From assembly GCA_902810755.1 (NCBI GenBank), contig CADDYT010000005.1:1-64000 (forward strand): 64,000 bases of DNA, read 5' to 3'. The DNA is from Chloroflexota bacterium. Its GTDB lineage: Bacteria > Chloroflexota > Ktedonobacteria > Ktedonobacterales > Ktedonobacteraceae. This document shows positions 8,607 through 17,824 of this stretch, piece after piece. The position numbers and the translations under genes are program-made. The notes beneath the pieces were generated by a model. The model had not been told where the DNA came from. It saw only the letters and a program-made list of their open reading frames with translations, and made no database searches. The number at the start of each line of letters is the position of its first letter. Position 1 is the first letter of the stretch.

Positions 8607-9758
8607 ATGGATTTTGCACTGAGCGAGGAACAGAAACGCATGCAGGAGCAGGCGCGCCGCTTCGCGCAGCAGGAGGTCGCGCCGCTCTCCCGTGAGGCCG
8701 ACGAGAAGGGCGAGTTTCCCATGCACCTCGTCGGGCGCATGGGCGAACTTGGCTTTCTGGCTGCCCCGGTTGACCGCGCTTACGGCGGCTCCGGCATGGA
8801 CTACGTGAGCTATGCCCTGCTCTGCGAGGAACTGGGGCGCGTCGATTCGTCCGTGCGCGGCTTCTTGACCGTCCACGCCAGCCTGGTCGCGCTCTGCATT
8901 CAGGAATGGGGAACGGAGGAGCAGAAACGTCACTACCTGCCACGCCTGGCGACGGGTGAGTACATCGGCTGCTACGCGCTGACCGAACCCAACGCCGGTT
9001 CCGATGTCGCCAGCATAGAGACAACGGCCAGAGAGGAGGGTGAGAGCTACGTTCTGAACGGTGAGAAAATCTGGATTACCAACGGCCCCGGCGCCCACGT
9101 TGCCATCGTCTTCGCCACGCGGGATAAGGCGGCGCGCCACCGGGGCATCTGCGCCTTTCTCGTGGAGACAGACACGCCCGGCTTGCGGCGCGAACCAATG
9201 CCCGGCAAAGAGTTGGGACACCGCGCCTCGGAACACGCCCACATCGTCTTTGAGGAGTGCCGCGTGCCGAAAAGCGCGCTGCTCGGCGCGCCGGGCGCGG
9301 GCTTCAAAGTCGCCATGTCCGCCCTTGATCGCGGTCGCTTAGGAGTCGCCGCCGGAGCCGTTGGCATCGCGCAAGCCTGTCTTGATGCCTGTATCGCCTT
9401 CACAAAAGAGCGGCGGCAGTTCGGCCAGCGTATCGCCGATTTTGAGATGATTCAGGCCGCGCTGGCCGATATGGCCGCCGATGTCGAGGCGGCGCGCCTG
9501 CTCACCTATCAGGCGGCGTGGATGAAAGACCAGGGCCTGCCAGCCACGAAAGCCACCTCTATCGCCAAACTGTTCGCCACCGAGGCGGCAATGAAGGCGG
9601 CATCGGAGGCGGTGCTGATACACGGCAACCGGGGCTATTCCAACGAATACCCCGTTGAACGCTACTACCGCGACATCAAAGGGCTGCAAATCTACGAAGG
9701 CACCAGCCACATCCAGCGCGTCATCATCGCCCGCGAGCTGGTCGGGCGCGATAAGTAG
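8607..9758 (+). CDS. Acyl-CoA dehydrogenase
   Basis: FAD-dependent acyl-CoA dehydrogenase of 383 aa from ATG 8607 (MDFALSEEQKRMQEQARRFA), preceded by GGAAAGG six bases away; ATG 8592 is in frame but lies directly against its Shine-Dalgarno. Signature 1 is CYALTEPNAGSD, and the C-terminal signature with catalytic Glu is LQIYEGTSHIQRVI, placing it with short/medium-chain (butyryl-CoA-type) enzymes. It desaturates acyl-CoA at C2-C3 and passes electrons to ETF. With the hydratase and SDR it forms a nearly complete beta-oxidation set; no thiolase is present in this stretch. Confidence 0.92.
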   Translation: MDFALSEEQKRMQEQARRFAQQEVAPLSREADEKGEFPMHLVGRMGELGFLAAPVDRAYGGSGMDYVSYALLCEELGRVDSSVRGFLTVHASLVALCIQEWGTEEQKRHYLPRLATGEYIGCYALTEPNAGSDVASIETTAREEGESYVLNGEKIWITNGPGAHVAIVFATRDKAARHRGICAFLVETDTPGLRREPMPGKELGHRASEHAHIVFEECRVPKSALLGAPGAGFKVAMSALDRGRLGVAAGAVGIAQACLDACIAFTKERRQFGQRIADFEMIQAALADMAADVEAARLLTYQAAWMKDQGLPATKATSIAKLFATEAAMKAASEAVLIHGNRGYSNEYPVERYYRDIKGLQIYEGTSHIQRVIIARELVGRDK

Positions 9759-9787
9759 GCACCTGAAAGCGAGAGGAGATAGAACGG

Positions 9788-9907
9788 ATGAAACTACATC
9801 TTATTCAGGTACCCTACGATCTAGGGCACGAAGAGGTAGGTATGGGAAAGGCACCGCAGCGCCTTCTACAAGCTGGTGCCGATTTGATAATACAACGTCG
9901 TATTTAA
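9788..9907 (+). pseudogene. Arginase-family N-terminal remnant (39 codons)
   Basis: A start codon behind a good ribosome site (GAGAGGAG around 9770) opens MKLHLIQVPYDLGHEEVGMG followed by KAPQRLLQAGAD, which resembles the first strand and loop of arginase/agmatinase-family proteins. A stop comes after 39 codons and the metal-binding domain is absent. It sits in a 165-base gap between the dehydrogenase and CoA-ligase genes. It is probably the retained 5' end of a deleted gene; a short expressed peptide is less likely. Confidence 0.6.
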
Positions 9908-9923
9908 AAGGCAGGGAGGACAT

Positions 9924-11273
9924 ATGGTCTATTCTAAGTACTGGAACCCGAAAAACGAGACGATGCCCCGTGAGGACTTGCAGAGGCTGCAACTATACAA
10001 GCTGCAACGCATATGCGAGTGGGCATACAACACGACGCCGTTTCATCGCCGACGCTTTGACGAGGCAGGTTTCAAGCCGGAGCAACTCAAAACGCTGGAC
10101 GACATCCGCCGCATCCCCTTCATGACGAGAGAAGCATGGATGGACTCGCAGGTGGAGCAGCCCATGTTCGGCGATATGCTCGCCACCGACCGCAACCACG
10201 CCATTCGCTACCATCTCACCTCCGGCACGTCCGGGCGCACACCCATTCGCGTGCTGGATAGCACAAAGGACTGGGACTGGATCGCCGAGATGTGGGCCTA
10301 CGGGCTGTGGGGCTTCGGCATCCGGCCCGAGGACATCGCCTATTTCGCCTTCGGCTACGGGTCGTTTATCGGCTTCTGGGGCGCGCACTATGGTTGTGAG
10401 AAGATGGGAACGCTGGTCATCCCCGGCGGCGCGCAGACCTCTGAGGGTCGCATCAAGCAGATCATTGAAATGGGCGTCACCGCTGTTTTCTCCACGCCGA
10501 CCTACGCGCTGACGCTCTGGCAGAAGGCGCGGGAAATGGGCATCGACCTGGCGAAGGAGAGCAATGTCAGTATCGTCATCAGTTCAGGCGAGCCTGCTGG
10601 ATCAATTCCCGCCGTCAAACGTTTGATCGAGGAGGCATGGGGCGCGAAGTGCGGCGATACTGCCGGCATGACCGAACTGGGAACCATTATGATCTTCGAG
10701 TGTTCGCACCAGCCCGGTGGCACGCACATCATCGAAGACCACTTCATCGAAGAGGTACTCAACCCGGAGACGGGCGAGCCGGTGGGCTATGGCGAACTGG
10801 GCGAGCGCGTCGTCACCTCGTTCGGGCGCGGCTTCATCCCCGTCATTCGCTATCGGACGAAGGACATGGTGATGAAGGTTCCCGCCAGCACCTGCTCCTG
10901 TGGACGCACATGGGACCTCTACGATGGCGGCATTCGCGGTCGCTGGGACGACATGAAGCTCATTCGCGGCACCAATGTCTATCCCCGTGCGGTAGAGTCC
11001 ATCGTGCGCGAGTACGCGGCCATCGACGAATTCCAGATTTACATCTGGCGCAAAGACGATCTCACCGATGAGATCACCATCAAGCTGGAGATCAAGCCCG
11101 GATTCGAGGGCCAGTGGCCCGAACTGGGCCAGAAGCTGGCGAAAGACCTGGCGAGCGCGCATGAGGGGCTGCGCTTCAACATCGAGCGCGTCGAATACGG
11201 CACGCTGCCGCACTTTGAACTGAAGGCCAAACGCCTTGTCGATGCACGACCGGTCGCGCAGTATCAACATTGA
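9924..11273 (+). CDS. Phenylacetate-CoA ligase (PaaK)-family AMP-forming ligase
   Basis: A 449-aa adenylate-forming enzyme; PaaK-type ligases are about 430-450 aa. Visible motifs: the P-loop-like YHLTSGTSGRTPIRVLDST (about residue 95), GDTAGMTELG in the position of the adenylate motif, GERVVTSFGRGFIPVIRYRT and LIRGTNVYPRAVESIV in the C-terminal domain. GGGAGGA at 9914-9920 sets the start. It would load an aromatic carboxylate onto CoA, supplying the substrate of the monooxygenase-reductase at 1065. The acid (2-aminobenzoate, salicylate, phenylacetate or other) cannot be assigned by eye. Confidence 0.88.
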   Translation: MVYSKYWNPKNETMPREDLQRLQLYKLQRICEWAYNTTPFHRRRFDEAGFKPEQLKTLDDIRRIPFMTREAWMDSQVEQPMFGDMLATDRNHAIRYHLTSGTSGRTPIRVLDSTKDWDWIAEMWAYGLWGFGIRPEDIAYFAFGYGSFIGFWGAHYGCEKMGTLVIPGGAQTSEGRIKQIIEMGVTAVFSTPTYALTLWQKAREMGIDLAKESNVSIVISSGEPAGSIPAVKRLIEEAWGAKCGDTAGMTELGTIMIFECSHQPGGTHIIEDHFIEEVLNPETGEPVGYGELGERVVTSFGRGFIPVIRYRTKDMVMKVPASTCSCGRTWDLYDGGIRGRWDDMKLIRGTNVYPRAVESIVREYAAIDEFQIYIWRKDDLTDEITIKLEIKPGFEGQWPELGQKLAKDLASAHEGLRFNIERVEYGTLPHFELKAKRLVDARPVAQYQH

Positions 11274-11289
11274 GCAAAGGAGTGAAAAT

Positions 11290-11508
11290 ATGACCACAGC
11301 GACGAATGAGACCGACCTCCTCGGCAGGCCGCTGAGCGAGGTGGAACGCGAATTGCTGGACGCTTACCAGGCGCTCAAGAAGCTAGCGGCGCGCTCCGAC
11401 CTGCCGCCCTGCGCCAGCCGCAACGTGATCCAGGCGCTCTCTGCCCTCTGGCAGGCCACCAACGACCTTGACCTCCAGTTCGAGCAGTTATACGATCTGG
11501 GCGTATAA
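11290..11508 (+). CDS. Conserved-looking 72-aa protein of unknown function
   Basis: A short acidic protein with a strong ribosome site (AAAGGAG at 11277-11282) beginning MTTATNETDLLGRPLSEVER. The rest is predicted mostly helical (LLDAYQALKKLAAR and NVIQALSALWQATNDLDLQF) with two Cys-free halves joined by DLPPCAS. It follows the CoA ligase by 16 bases and is surely co-transcribed. I do not recognise the family; a small helical partner of the ligase or of another pathway enzyme is one possibility. Confidence 0.7.
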   Translation: MTTATNETDLLGRPLSEVERELLDAYQALKKLAARSDLPPCASRNVIQALSALWQATNDLDLQFEQLYDLGV

Positions 11509-11612
11509 TGGCGCCATGAGAAACCTGGCACAACATGACCCGCCAGGGAGTCTTTTTCATGGCAAGGTAATCCTGGTAGCATCTTTTATTTCTGTTTGAG
11601 AGGAGGCACAAC

Positions 11613-12983
11613 ATGCCCGACAACACGCACATCAAGTTCGTGCTGAACGAAGACGAAATGCCGAAATCCTGGTACAACATCATGGCCGACCTGCCACACC
11701 CGCCCGCGCCGGTGTTGCATCCCGGCACGCACCAGCCCGTTGGCCCGGCTGATCTGGCCCCGCTTTTCCCGATGGAATTGATCTTGCAGGAAGTAAGCAC
11801 CGAACGCTACATCGACATCCCGGAGCCGATTCGCCAGGTCTATTTGCAGTGGCGACCCAGCCCGCTCTTCCGCGCGCGCCGGTTAGAAAAGGCGCTGGAC
11901 ACGCCCGCGCGCATCTACTACAAGTATGAGGGCGTCAGCCCGGTCGGCAGCCACAAGCCCAATACGGCGGTGGCGCAGGTGTTCTACAATAAGCAGGAAG
12001 GCGTCAAGAAGCTTTCGACCGAGACGGGGGCCGGGCAGTGGGGTTCGGCGCTGGCGATGGCCGGGGCCTTCTTCGACATGGAGATCGAAGTCTTCATGGT
12101 CAAGGTCAGCTACCAGCAAAAGCCCTATCGCCGCAATCTGATGCAGGCCTTTGGCGCGACGGTGCATGCCAGCCCGACCAACCTGACCGATGCCGGGCGC
12201 AGCATCCTGGAGAAAGACCCGGATAACCCCGGCAGCCTGGGCATCGCCATCAGCGAGGCGGTCGAGGTCGCGGCCAAAAGCGGCGGCACGGTGAAGTATT
12301 CGCTGGGCAGCGTGCTGAACCATGTACTGATGCACCAGACCATCGTGGGACAGGAGGCGATGCTGCAAATGGAGCGCGCCGGTGACTACCCGGATGTCGT
12401 TATTGGCTGCGTCGGCGGCGGCAGCAATTACGCCGGGCTGGCCTTCCCCTTCATCGGCGAGACCCTGCGCACCGGCAGGAAGACTCGCTTCCTGGCCGCC
12501 GAGCCGATGGCCTGCCCCAGCATGACAAAGGGCGTCTACGCCTACGACTTTGGGGACACAGTCGGCATGACTCCGTTGGTCAAGATGCACACCCTCGGCC
12601 ACGACTTCATCCCGCCGGGCATCCACGCCGGCGGCCTGCGCTATCACGGCATGGCCCCGATCATTTCGCAGTTGCACGAAGAGGGCATCATCGACGCTGA
12701 AGCCTACCACCAGGTAGCCGTCTTCGACGCCGCCGTGCAGTTCGCCCGCAGCGAGGGCATCATCCCGGCCCCGGAGTCGGCCCACGCCGTGCGCGCTGCC
12801 ATCAACGAGGCACAGCAGGCAAAAGAGGCCGGTGAAGAGCGTGTCATCCTCTTCAACCTCTCCGGTCACGGCCACTTCGACATGGGCGCCTACGACTCCT
12901 ACTTCGCCGGCAAGCTCCAGGACTACGAGTACCCGGCAGAGGCCGTCGCGGCGGCGCAGCAAAGGATGCCGCAGGTAGTATAA
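11613..12983 (+). CDS. trpB: TrpB2-type tryptophan synthase beta-like protein
   Basis: A 456-aa PLP enzyme of the TrpB2 group: longer N-terminus than TrpB1, [16 protein letters not shown], the PLP lysine in VGSHKPNTA (about Lys115), [15 protein letters not shown] and the phosphate-binding [13 protein letters not shown]. TrpB2 proteins join indole and serine or, in some species, act as serine deaminases; they often occur without a neighbouring TrpA, as here. A gap of about 100 bases separates it from the upstream operon. Its place beside a putative aromatic-amine catabolic cluster hints at tryptophan or indole metabolism, but this is inference. It ends in the palindrome at 12981. Confidence 0.9.
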   Translation: MPDNTHIKFVLNEDEMPKSWYNIMADLPHPPAPVLHPGTHQPVGPADLAPLFPMELILQEVSTERYIDIPEPIRQVYLQWRPSPLFRARRLEKALDTPARIYYKYEGVSPVGSHKPNTAVAQVFYNKQEGVKKLSTETGAGQWGSALAMAGAFFDMEIEVFMVKVSYQQKPYRRNLMQAFGATVHASPTNLTDAGRSILEKDPDNPGSLGIAISEAVEVAAKSGGTVKYSLGSVLNHVLMHQTIVGQEAMLQMERAGDYPDVVIGCVGGGSNYAGLAFPFIGETLRTGRKTRFLAAEPMACPSMTKGVYAYDFGDTVGMTPLVKMHTLGHDFIPPGIHAGGLRYHGMAPIISQLHEEGIIDAEAYHQVAVFDAAVQFARSEGIIPAPESAHAVRAAINEAQQAKEAGEERVILFNLSGHGHFDMGAYDSYFAGKLQDYEYPAEAVAAAQQRMPQVV

Positions 12984-13056
12984 GAGAGCAGGGAACAGAG
13001 AAAAGCGGCTTCCGGCGCCCGCCGGAAGCCGCTTTTCTCTGTTCCCTGCTCTCTTA
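12981..13056. terminator. Perfect 37-bp palindrome, bidirectional terminator
   Basis: Positions 12981-13017 are the exact reverse complement of 13020-13056, with a 2-base centre. The left arm begins in the TrpB2 stop codon (TAA 12981-12983) and the right arm ends 6 bases before the stop of the convergent gene. The stem contains AGAGAAAAGCGGCTTCCGG, so each strand has a CTTTTCTCT run in its descending arm, consistent with termination of both converging transcripts. Confidence 0.85.
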
Positions 13057-13061
13057 CCTAC

Positions 13062-15131
13062 CTATTTCGGTACCTTTGCCACAAAAGACGTAATCGTGAG
13101 TACCGTCCCGCTCGATACCTGCACACGCAGGCCAGCGTAGCCGGTCGAGAGCGATGTGTCGGTGGCTGTGACCATCCAGTTTGTGGGCTGGGTGGTGCCG
13201 GTCTGCCAGGCTTTGAGGTAGAGCGTGGTTCCCTTGATACGGAAGCGTATCGTATAGGATGTGCCAGCCGTCGCGGCGAAGGGAACGGAGGCCAGATTGG
13301 TAGTTGTGCCGCCGACCCGCTTCTGAATAATCAGGCTCGTGCCGTCGATATAGCCTTTGTACAGGTCGTTGCCGTCCTGCCAGCGCACAACGGCTCCAAA
13401 GTTCGCACCGCTAAAGCTGTTGACCGAACCGCTGAAAGTGACATCCTCGTTCTTAGAGGCGGGACCAAGTATGGCGTTATAGATGCCGTTGCCGTTGGAG
13501 ACAAGGCCCGTGTTACTGGAAATCGAGAAGGCGCTCTGACTGTTGGCGTCGGCTCCCCAGGTTTGCCCGCCGGAAGAGACCCCCCAGAAGGGCTGGTTGG
13601 GACGCTGGAAGGTATCCTTACCGAGGATACTCCCCGGCGCAGGCGTTGGGGTCGGGGAAGTTGGCGTGGTCGGCGTTGGCGTCGGCGCGGTGCCGGTGCC
13701 GAAAGCGTAGAAGTTACCGTCTTCGTTGCCTATGTAGAGCATGCCGTTGGCAATGGCCGCGCCGCCGTAGTAATTTGAGCTGCCGGAGGTGGAGGTATCC
13801 TGTTTCTTGAACAGCATCTGCCCGTTAGAAGCCTTCACCAGCACCAGCCCGTTGCCCTCACCAACGGCGATGACGCCCGGTACCTCGGTGACGGCCCCCA
13901 GGATTGTCCCGTCAGTCATGCAGGTTTGCCAGACATAGGCGCCCGTTGCCGGATTGACGGCGCGCAGGCCGCCCTGGCATGACTGGCCGTTGATGGTAGT
14001 CTTGCCGCCCGCGATATAGAGGTTAGTGCCATCCCAGGCGCTGGGCGAGATGCTGCCCTGCCCGCCTTCCGGCCCCGAACCGCCAATCGCTATCGAATCT
14101 TCCCAGACCGGGCCAGCCGCCAGATTGGCCTCATCGAGCGCATAATAAAACCCGTTCTTGTTGGCAACCCCGACCAGGTGGTGTGTTGCGCCATTAATAG
14201 TCGCGGTAAAAATAGTGGGAGTATCACCAAAATCGCCATCGGAGACCTGCTGCGAGGAAGGCACCTGCCAGGAACTGACAAAAGAGAGATTGGAGACATT
14301 TAGCTCAACAATCGCCTCCGCGTTGGTCTCTTTTGTCGAGCAGCTGCCGCCGTTGCCGGTGGCAAAGTAGAGAGTGCCATTGGTCGTATCGATGGTCACA
14401 GACCCCCAGACCGACGCCCCCTGGCAGCCGTTGGGAACGACATTGAAGGTATTCTGGAGCGCGCCCGTGCTGCCGTTGAGCATGAAGATTTTGGCCTGCA
14501 CCAGCGGGCAATCGCCCCAGGAGGAGATGCCGATGTAAACGCTGCCATTATAGTAATCTGCCGAACCCCAGATTTCATAGGGAGGCGAGGCAAGCGTGGT
14601 CTTCCAGAGCGTGGCCCCGGTCAGCGCGTTCAGGGCATAGAAAATATCGTCGCCGCCGCCAACGAACAGCACCGGAGTAGCGGTACCATTAATGGTAACG
14701 GTAGCTGCGGTGGCCGACCCCAGGATGCCATGCGTGCGTCCGTTACAGCCGGATGGTGTCGGCGTCTGGCCCAGATTGGCCGTCCAGACCGATGTGCCAT
14801 CGGGCTTATTCGCGTGCATAATGCCGTCCCAGCCGCCCCAGTAGACCAGACCGTTAGAAGTTACCGGTTGCGTTGAAATGACGGTATTGTTGGTTGTCTT
14901 CGCGCTCCACAGCAGCTTCAAGCCAGGCGCGCTACTGGCCGTAATGACCGTTTCTTTCGAGTTATAGCCGCTATGTTGCTGATCGTAGAGATAGGTCGTC
15001 CAGTCATCTGCGGGCGATGTCGCGTGAGCATTCAAAGGGCTGCGTGGGAAAAGCGCCCCCGCGACAAGCAATGAACTGAGGATAAGCACGACCAATGCGC
15101 CCAGGGTCAGAGGAAGACGATATCGATACAT
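13062..15131 (-). CDS. Secreted PQQ-like beta-propeller protein with C-terminal lectin-like domain
   Basis: A 689-aa protein. The N-terminus has a signal or anchor segment (LPLTLGALVVLILSSLLVAG). Residues about 40-470 are repeated propeller blades of the PQQ-enzyme type (LYWAT.., VYWGGWDGIMHANKPDGTSV, ALNALTGATLWKTTL, LRAVNPATGAYVWQTC, YIGNEDGNFYAFG). A Pro/Thr linker (TPTPTTPTSPTPTPAPGS) leads to a roughly 190-residue jelly-roll-like domain (GAVVRWQDGNDLYKGYIDGT). No catalytic residues are evident; such proteins are usually cell-surface or extracellular scaffolds or ligand binders. It is convergent with trpB and transcribed with or near the next two minus-strand genes. Confidence 0.82.
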   Translation of the reverse strand: MYRYRLPLTLGALVVLILSSLLVAGALFPRSPLNAHATSPADDWTTYLYDQQHSGYNSKETVITASSAPGLKLLWSAKTTNNTVISTQPVTSNGLVYWGGWDGIMHANKPDGTSVWTANLGQTPTPSGCNGRTHGILGSATAATVTINGTATPVLFVGGGDDIFYALNALTGATLWKTTLASPPYEIWGSADYYNGSVYIGISSWGDCPLVQAKIFMLNGSTGALQNTFNVVPNGCQGASVWGSVTIDTTNGTLYFATGNGGSCSTKETNAEAIVELNVSNLSFVSSWQVPSSQQVSDGDFGDTPTIFTATINGATHHLVGVANKNGFYYALDEANLAAGPVWEDSIAIGGSGPEGGQGSISPSAWDGTNLYIAGGKTTINGQSCQGGLRAVNPATGAYVWQTCMTDGTILGAVTEVPGVIAVGEGNGLVLVKASNGQMLFKKQDTSTSGSSNYYGGAAIANGMLYIGNEDGNFYAFGTGTAPTPTPTTPTSPTPTPAPGSILGKDTFQRPNQPFWGVSSGGQTWGADANSQSAFSISSNTGLVSNGNGIYNAILGPASKNEDVTFSGSVNSFSGANFGAVVRWQDGNDLYKGYIDGTSLIIQKRVGGTTTNLASVPFAATAGTSYTIRFRIKGTTLYLKAWQTGTTQPTNWMVTATDTSLSTGYAGLRVQVSSGTVLTITSFVAKVPK

Positions 15132-15204
15132 CTCTTATTTCCCCTTCTCTGCACTTAATCAGGCAGGCGCTACTTCTTTGCAGTACCTGCCGCGTCTTCC
15201 AGAC

Positions 15205-15822
15205 CTACCTCGCGTGCGGTCCGATCTGGCTGCGCAAATGCTCCAGGTCGTAGTAGATGGACTCACGAACGATCTTCCCCTGCTCCCTGACCGTCACGGT
15301 GATACCGCGCAGGGTGAAGGGGCGACCGGTCGCGGGCATGTCGGGTAGATCTCCACTGTGAATACCGGTCGCGACCCACTCCGCGCTGACCTGATTACCA
15401 TGGACGACGCGGCTGGTAATCTTCAGTTGAAAATTGCTCACGGCAGCCAGGCCGGTACTCTTGCGAGCCATAATGGCGGCGCGGCCAACCAGCGGCTCCC
15501 GGTACATGCCATCCTCAACCACCGCATGTTCTGCGTAATCATGCTGTAATGATTCGATATCTCCTGACGCTTGCTTTGCCAGATGCTGCTGGTGTAATTG
15601 AATATGCTGCTGCTTGCTTCCGCTGGAACTGGAACTGGAAGCGGCATGAGCGGGCTGCGAGGCAGGCGCTTGCTGCTGCATGGTCGCGGCGACAATCGCG
15701 CCAATGCCGACAGCCGAAATACCCATCGCCGTCAGCGCCGTCACCAGCGCACGGCGTGTCATCTTCCCTGTGCGCACCTCGTCAACCATCTGGGGAATCG
15801 TTCCTTCAGATTCGTCCATCAT
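15205..15822 (-). CDS. Exported SnoaL/NTF2-like ester-cyclase-type protein
   Basis: A 205-aa protein with a twin-arginine-like export region (KMTRRALVTALTAMGISAVG) after about 20 residues, then a Ser/Gln-rich linker (residues 50-80) and a C-terminal NTF2-like domain (DIESLQHDYAEHAVVEDGMY, PLVGRAAIMARKSTGLAAVS, FTLRGITVTVREQGKIVRES). This fold is used by polyketide cyclases and many small-molecule binders. Substrate is unknown. The gap to the propeller gene is about 70 bases, so the two may be co-transcribed. Confidence 0.75.
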   Translation of the reverse strand: MMDESEGTIPQMVDEVRTGKMTRRALVTALTAMGISAVGIGAIVAATMQQQAPASQPAHAASSSSSSGSKQQHIQLHQQHLAKQASGDIESLQHDYAEHAVVEDGMYREPLVGRAAIMARKSTGLAAVSNFQLKITSRVVHGNQVSAEWVATGIHSGDLPDMPATGRPFTLRGITVTVREQGKIVRESIYYDLEHLRSQIGPHAR

Positions 15823-15988
15823 TACTCCTTCTCAATTTATAAATACCGGTATATGAATGTAGCAGGCAAACGAATAAAGCGGGTATTACTCCTCTGTTTT
15901 TATCAGAGGCACCTTACAAGAAGGTGATGATCTGGTTGAGAAACGGCGGCGAATCCGCCTGAAACGGTTCAGTTTCTTTAACCTGTAG

Positions 15989-17278
15989 TCAGACTGCCGC
16001 CAGATTGAGCCGCCAGAGCTTGCCGCTTTTAGCTTCGGCCACAACACCGCGCTCGGCGTCCATCTCAAAGTAGCCAAAGTCAAGGATCGAGAGTGCTGTG
16101 CCGCCAGGCTCAAAACGCACATCAATCGGCCTGAGCAGAGGGTGGGTAATCAGCGTGTGCAGGCTCCAGCCTGTCGGGTCGACCACCGCCACCGAGCGCC
16201 CCACGCGCGGGCCAGCAGGAGCGGTCATTGGCACCTCGTCGCCAAAGAGGGCCACAAATAATTTGCCCGCCCATTGCGCCATCGATGAAGGAGCAACGTC
16301 AAATTTCACCGCCGCCGCGTGCGGTGGGAAACGCAGCAACGGCGCTTCGGGCAGCGGCAGTTCATGATGGTTTGCCAGTACAAAGGATGGGGACTGGCCG
16401 CGCACCGGACGATATTGCGGATCGGTAATGGGTGTATCGCCGATAAAATCGGGCCAGCCATACCAGGCGCCCTGGCGAACTTCAAAGAGCAAATCAGGGA
16501 TGTTGCCAACCGGGCGACTGCCGCGATCGTCCGCGCCCTGATCGACGGCCAGCAGTCGTCCATCGGGCAGGAAGCCCAGGCCAAAAGCATTGCGAATGCC
16601 CCAGGCGACCAGTTCCAGTTCGCTGCCGTCAGGATTGCAGCGCATAATTGCCGCCGTGCAGGGGAGCTGTGCAGCAATGCGCTGGCCCGGCGTGGTTGGT
16701 GTGCCAAAGGGAACAAACGCGCCTGTATACGCCCGCGCGCCTGGTTCGCTGCTCATCGGGTTGAGCGTCTCGGCATTAAAACCGCTCAGTTCGATCTCGT
16801 AGCCGGGGATATCATGGGCATGGGGCAACAGGCGCAGCCAGCCCAGTTCATAGGCGTCCAGACCAACAATACCTGTATTAGTCATCGACCCCTGACTGAA
16901 ATAGAGCTTGCCATCCGGGCCAAAAACGACCATATTGGTGTGATAGTTGCCGGGGCCGGGCAGGTTATCCAGAATCACCGTCTGCTGGCCGTCCAGATCA
17001 AGACGGCTGATGCGCGCCGGATGCCCACCTTCGGAGACATAGAGACTGCCCTGATGATAGGTCAGGCCGTTCACCGGCGGGCGCAGCCCTTCAATGAGCA
17101 GTGTCCGCGAGCCGTCTCCTTCAAGCCGCCACACGCGACCGCCTCGTTGCGCTCCCCCGAAGGGCAAACCCGACTCGGCAATATATGGCGTACCCGCCTC
17201 ATCGAAGGTGAGGCTGGTCGGAAACGAAAAGCCATCCGCCACCAGTTCCAGTTGCCTGTTGCCTTCAATCGAATCCAT
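15989..17278 (-). CDS. Sorbosone/glucose dehydrogenase-like PQQ propeller protein
   Basis: A 429-aa six-bladed propeller similar to soluble PQQ-dependent sugar (sorbosone/glucose) dehydrogenases: LELVADGFSFPTSLTFDEAG, LYVSEGGHPARISRLDLDGQ, IRNAFGLGFLPDGRLLAVDQ, GADDRGSRPVGNIPDLLFEV and WYGWPDFIGDTP. No signal peptide is visible, unlike typical periplasmic members. It may oxidise an aldose or only retain the fold as an esterase or lactonase-like scaffold. It heads the minus-strand trio ending at the palindrome. Confidence 0.8.
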   Translation of the reverse strand: MDSIEGNRQLELVADGFSFPTSLTFDEAGTPYIAESGLPFGGAQRGGRVWRLEGDGSRTLLIEGLRPPVNGLTYHQGSLYVSEGGHPARISRLDLDGQQTVILDNLPGPGNYHTNMVVFGPDGKLYFSQGSMTNTGIVGLDAYELGWLRLLPHAHDIPGYEIELSGFNAETLNPMSSEPGARAYTGAFVPFGTPTTPGQRIAAQLPCTAAIMRCNPDGSELELVAWGIRNAFGLGFLPDGRLLAVDQGADDRGSRPVGNIPDLLFEVRQGAWYGWPDFIGDTPITDPQYRPVRGQSPSFVLANHHELPLPEAPLLRFPPHAAAVKFDVAPSSMAQWAGKLFVALFGDEVPMTAPAGPRVGRSVAVVDPTGWSLHTLITHPLLRPIDVRFEPGGTALSILDFGYFEMDAERGVVAEAKSGKLWRLNLAAV

Positions 17279-17824
17279 TGTTTTCCTTCTCCATCCCTGA
17301 ATAAGCAGAACAATATCCGCATACTTTCCTGATTTTATGAGAAGCGGATTGCGAACAAGTGGGAATCTGGTTAAGAAATGGGATGGAATGCAGGAACAGG
17401 ATAGAGCTTTATCAACCCGACACGATAGACCTATTTGCGCCCCGGGTCAGCCGCGAGGGAGTGGCCCTATAAGCGTTAACTGAAGGCCGCCCCAGCTCAG
17501 ACGCAAGAGGTGGCCCTGTACCTCCCTCACGTTATGGCCCTGTCATGAAAGCGGCTCGTTTGGCCCGGAAATCATGGGTTGCCATAACCAGCTATCCCAT
17601 CGTCAGCATTTTTGTGTTACAATAGCGCCATTATTAGAACAGGGAGTCTTAGCTGTTCCTGAGAGAAGACCTGTGTGCCTCGCTCTACCTCTCAGGCGGC
17701 TTTGCTGTGTAAGGTTGTGTAATGGTTGGTAGGTCTGTTTCTCCTGTTTGCTGTCAATTTCGCTGTCATTTCTAGTGGTTCTCGTTACCTGACAAAAACC
17801 TCTCCTGGCTCTTCCTGTCCAGCT
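17279..17824. other. Intergenic region with repeat fragment and hairpin
   Basis: No complete gene is seen. Positions 17461-17491 match the left end and flank of the MITE-like element at 36 kb (GTGGCCCT..GCGTTAACTGAAGGCCG). CCTGAGAG at 17658-17665 pairs with CTCTCAGG at 17689-17696 around a 23-base loop, upstream of an exonuclease fragment. TACAAT near 17618 could be a -10 box, but no matching -35 is evident. Confidence 0.5.

Noticed and set aside
16319..17332. A 337-codon plus-strand frame opposite the sorbosone-dehydrogenase-like gene
   Set aside because: Antisense to a protein with clear propeller motifs; composition is typical of a shadow frame.
17658..17696. Possible riboswitch because of the CCTGAGAG/CTCTCAGG stem
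   Set aside because: A single simple stem without a recognisable riboswitch core, lying before a pseudogene fragment.
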